Below, piece by piece: positions 62,169-64,000 of a DNA stretch of 64,000 nt. The position numbers and the translations under genes were made by a program. The DNA is from Leptolyngbyaceae cyanobacterium JSC-12. GTDB taxonomy: Bacteria; Cyanobacteriota; Cyanobacteriia; Leptolyngbyales; Leptolyngbyaceae. The stretch covers positions 5,073,174 to 5,137,173 of the forward strand of contig CM001633.1 of the NCBI GenBank assembly GCA_000309945.1, given 5' to 3'. The notes below the pieces were generated by a model. That model was not told the DNA's origin, made no database searches, and saw only the letters and a program-made list of their open reading frames with translations. How positions within the stretch are numbered: the first letter of the stretch is position 1; each line of letters begins with the position of its first letter.

Positions 62169-62588
62169 CTAAACTTGAGCTGCCATTACTTCTTCAATTA
62201 CATGATTGGGAATACGTTCGCTGAATAAAAGTTCGCCTTGAGCATTGAGTACAGCATCTCGGAATGCAGTGGCCCAGGTATTTTCAAACAGCATTAAGGC
62301 TGCAAAAGAGTTATTGCAGAGTGACTCTGCTACCTCATAAACATCGGTTTCTGCGATCAGTCCACTAATATCAGAAATGGCTGGATCGAGGATACTGTGG
62401 TCAATATCATCCATCTCATCAATTTCTGTTATGCTCACCTCACCCTTCTCATTCTTGCGAATAAAGAGGATATCAATGATGCGAATAGTTTGCTTTTCTA
62501 CTAGCTGCCTGAGTGCTAATGCAATTTCATCTTTAATGAAATTGTTTGGAAATTTGATGCAAAGGATTTCGATAGGACCTAGGGACAT
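62169..62588 (-). CDS. DUF6325 family protein
   Basis: The 139-residue protein begins SLGPIEILCIKFPNNFIKDE, continues with IRIIDILFIRKNEKGEVSIT, then an acidic strand EIDEMDD, and has ALMLFENTWATAFRDAVLNA and IPNHVIEEVMAAQ near the end. It is of the DUF6325 family, small soluble proteins found beside SHOCT genes and stress genes. AGGAGA precedes ATG. The gap to arginine deiminase is 85 nt and to the SHOCT gene 32 nt, so the four genes likely form an operon. Confidence 0.78.
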   Translation of the reverse strand: MSLGPIEILCIKFPNNFIKDEIALALRQLVEKQTIRIIDILFIRKNEKGEVSITEIDEMDDIDHSILDPAISDISGLIAETDVYEVAESLCNNSFAALMLFENTWATAFRDAVLNAQGELLFSERIPNHVIEEVMAAQV

Positions 62589-62672
62589 AAGAGATTCTCC
62601 TGCCTTCTAATTCCGCTAATTTACAATCTAAGATTCTTTTCGATACCCTAAACTCTACACCCCGTCTCAATT

Positions 62673-63950
62673 CTAAAAATCCACCGCATCCCGAATAATT
62701 GGGCAAGTCATACAATGCCCACCGCCGCGCCCGCGTCCAAGTTCCGAGCTAGCGATCGTGACAACTTCGATACCTTGCTTGCGAAGAGCCGTGTTGTTCA
62801 AGACATTGCGATCGTAGGCAACCACTACCCCCGGTTCCAGGCAGACGTAGTTGTTGCCGCTATCCCACTGTTGCCGTTGTCTGGCGTAGGCATTGCCCTG
62901 ACTCTCCACCACACGTAACTTCTTCAGTCCAAGCGACAAGGCAACCACATCCACAAACGATGCAGATTCTTTCGTGATCTCATACCCTGGTTTTTTATCA
63001 CTGGGGCGCAGGGAAAATGTCGTGACGTGATCCATAATGTCGGGATACAGGCTGACTAGATCGCGATCGCAGAAGGTAAACACCGTATCCAGGTGCATGG
63101 CAGCGCGGAGTTTGGGCATTCCTGCCACAATCACGCGCTCTGCTCCACCTTTCGCAAACAGGGCCGCTGCTACCTGCGTAATCGCCTGTCGGGAGGTGCG
63201 TTCACTCATGCCGACTAGCACGACTCCTTTTCCAATCGGCATTACATCCCCTCCTTCAAAGGTGGCAGATCCCCAATGTTGGGTTGGATCACCCCACCAG
63301 ATTTCAAATGTTGCCTGGGTGAAGCTGGGATGAAACTTATAGACCGCCGTTACGAGGACAGTTTCTTCGTGGCGGGCGGGCCAGTAAAGTGGATTCAAGG
63401 TTACACCGCCGTAAATCCAGCAGGTGGTATCGCGAGTGAAGATGGTATTCGGCAGGGGAGGGAGCAGGTATCCGGTAACACTGCTGGATTCTTGCGCGAT
63501 CCGAAGAAAGTTACCGCTGCTGTCTTTGGGAATATCATAGACAGCAAGTCCCCCAATCAGATATTCTGCCAATTGCCGAGAACTTAAACTTTCCAAATAA
63601 GTGCGTACCTCTTCAACCAGCCCTAACCCCACCTCATTTGGTGTGATTTGCTGATCTAAAATCCATTTTTTCGCCTCTGGAATATCGAGAGTTTCTGCCA
63701 ATATTTCGTGCAGCTCAATCACTTCGATGCCGCGATCGCGCATCTTTGACACAAAGTCGAAATGATCTCGCTTCGCCATCTCCACCCACAGCACATCGTC
63801 AAACAGCAGATCATCACAGTTGGCAGGAGTCAACCGCGAATGGGCTAAACCCGGTGAACAGACCAGCACTTTCCGTAGTTTGCCCACTTCGGAGTACACT
63901 CCATAGGAGACAGTAGCTGGATTGGTAGCTGGATTAGTTGCAACAATCAT
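62673..63950 (-). CDS. arcA: Arginine deiminase
   Basis: The 425-residue guanidino-group hydrolase turns arginine into citrulline and ammonia. Key sites are [43 protein letters not shown] and the C-terminal catalytic cysteine in [22 protein letters not shown] 63950 was chosen ([10 protein letters not shown]) as it has CGGAG upstream and the longer start has a tandem duplication in it. With the dipeptide product of CphB it could feed ATP formation if carbamoyltransferase and carbamate kinase exist; neither lies in the window. First gene of the operon. Confidence 0.93.
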   Translation of the reverse strand: MIVATNPATNPATVSYGVYSEVGKLRKVLVCSPGLAHSRLTPANCDDLLFDDVLWVEMAKRDHFDFVSKMRDRGIEVIELHEILAETLDIPEAKKWILDQQITPNEVGLGLVEEVRTYLESLSSRQLAEYLIGGLAVYDIPKDSSGNFLRIAQESSSVTGYLLPPLPNTIFTRDTTCWIYGGVTLNPLYWPARHEETVLVTAVYKFHPSFTQATFEIWWGDPTQHWGSATFEGGDVMPIGKGVVLVGMSERTSRQAITQVAAALFAKGGAERVIVAGMPKLRAAMHLDTVFTFCDRDLVSLYPDIMDHVTTFSLRPSDKKPGYEITKESASFVDVVALSLGLKKLRVVESQGNAYARQRQQWDSGNNYVCLEPGVVVAYDRNVLNNTALRKQGIEVVTIASSELGRGRGGGHCMTCPIIRDAVDF

Positions 63951-63952
63951 AA

Positions 63953-63986
63953 TAGCTCCGTTGATTGGATAGCTCCGTTGATTGGG
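63953..63986. repeat. 17-nt tandem duplication covering the deiminase ribosome-binding site
   Basis: TAGCTCCGTTGATTGG plus one base (A then G) occurs twice in succession, starting 3 nt before the arginine deiminase start codon. On the minus strand this repeats the CGGAG ribosome-binding site, so two copies of it lie upstream of the ATG. Confidence 0.6.
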
Positions 63987-64000
63987 TTTCAATACAAGAG

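Noticed and set aside
1-64000. tRNA, rRNA, CRISPR arrays, insertion sequences
   Set aside because: No T-loop-like or anticodon-arm patterns, no regularly spaced repeats and no transposase-like protein were recognised while reading; a tRNA could still be missed without a covariance search.
1-64000. FNR-type boxes (TTGAT-N4-ATCAA) upstream of the fermentation genes
   Set aside because: None was found upstream of pflA, the NrdG-like gene, pyruvate kinase or ppsA, so the shared module is not a disguised FNR site.

Overview
The window is chromosomal DNA of a cyanobacterium. The palindrome GCGATCGC (HIP1) recurs throughout, inside and between genes. There are multi-PAS hybrid kinases, a cyanophycinase, a carotenoid-type desaturase and arsenosugar genes of the kind known from cyanobacteria. 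I cannot name a genus; a Leptolyngbya/Oscillatoriales-type filamentous form is a guess from gene content. I recognised no rRNA, tRNA, CRISPR array, transposase or prophage.

Layout. 1-5.1 kb: the 3' part of a carotenoid desaturase-like gene, a universal stress protein, a 41-residue membrane protein, and a BMP-type ABC substrate-binding lipoprotein with its ATPase but no permeases. 5.3-13 kb: a PAS protein, a MscS channel, an MFS transporter, PEP synthase and a DM13 protein. 13.2-22.5 kb: a signalling block with two hybrid kinases, a REC-wHTH-Hpt-REC regulator, two stand-alone REC proteins and a wrecked Ser/Thr kinase fused to the tail of an EAL domain. 22.5-38.1 kb: a phosphatase-fold protein (+), then a long minus-strand run. 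Read in transcription order from 38.1 down to 23.3 kb it holds TVP38, a MerA-like reductase, arsM, a second TVP38, arsS, an NrdG-like radical SAM activase, a Zn-alcohol dehydrogenase, a lipoprotein methyltransferase, pflA, adhE and an ADP-forming acyl-CoA synthetase/GNAT. 38.3-50 kb: a HARE-HTH-like protein, a CHASE3 kinase and OmpR regulator pair, a P-type ATPase, an ExoD protein, a cation antiporter and an atypical pyruvate kinase. 50-60 kb: an ion permease, an ECF sigma/anti-sigma pair, a CHRD protein, an MgtC-family protein, a cyclic 2,3-diphosphoglycerate synthase-like GTPase, gene relics, a transglutaminase and a BrkB protein. 60-64 kb: small secreted proteins, cyanophycinase, SHOCT and DUF6325 proteins, and arginine deiminase.

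How the genes fit together. Much of the window reads as a survival kit for darkness or low oxygen: PEP synthase and pyruvate kinase, PflA, AdhE, an acyl-CoA synthetase, alcohol dehydrogenase, a universal stress protein, and cyanophycin breakdown feeding arginine deiminase. The strongest new observation is a shared 33-nt promoter-like module, CCTCACAAGTTYCTCA then exactly 11 nt then a TA-starting -10-like hexamer. It occurs four times, each time upstream of and pointing toward one of these transcription units: the phosphatase-fold gene, pflA-adhE, the NrdG-like activase-adh pair, and pyruvate kinase. Separately, an ungapped 73-nt element sits about 30 nt before the start codons of both the universal stress protein and the phosphatase-fold protein. 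Together these suggest an undescribed regulon. All alignments and coordinates were made by eye.
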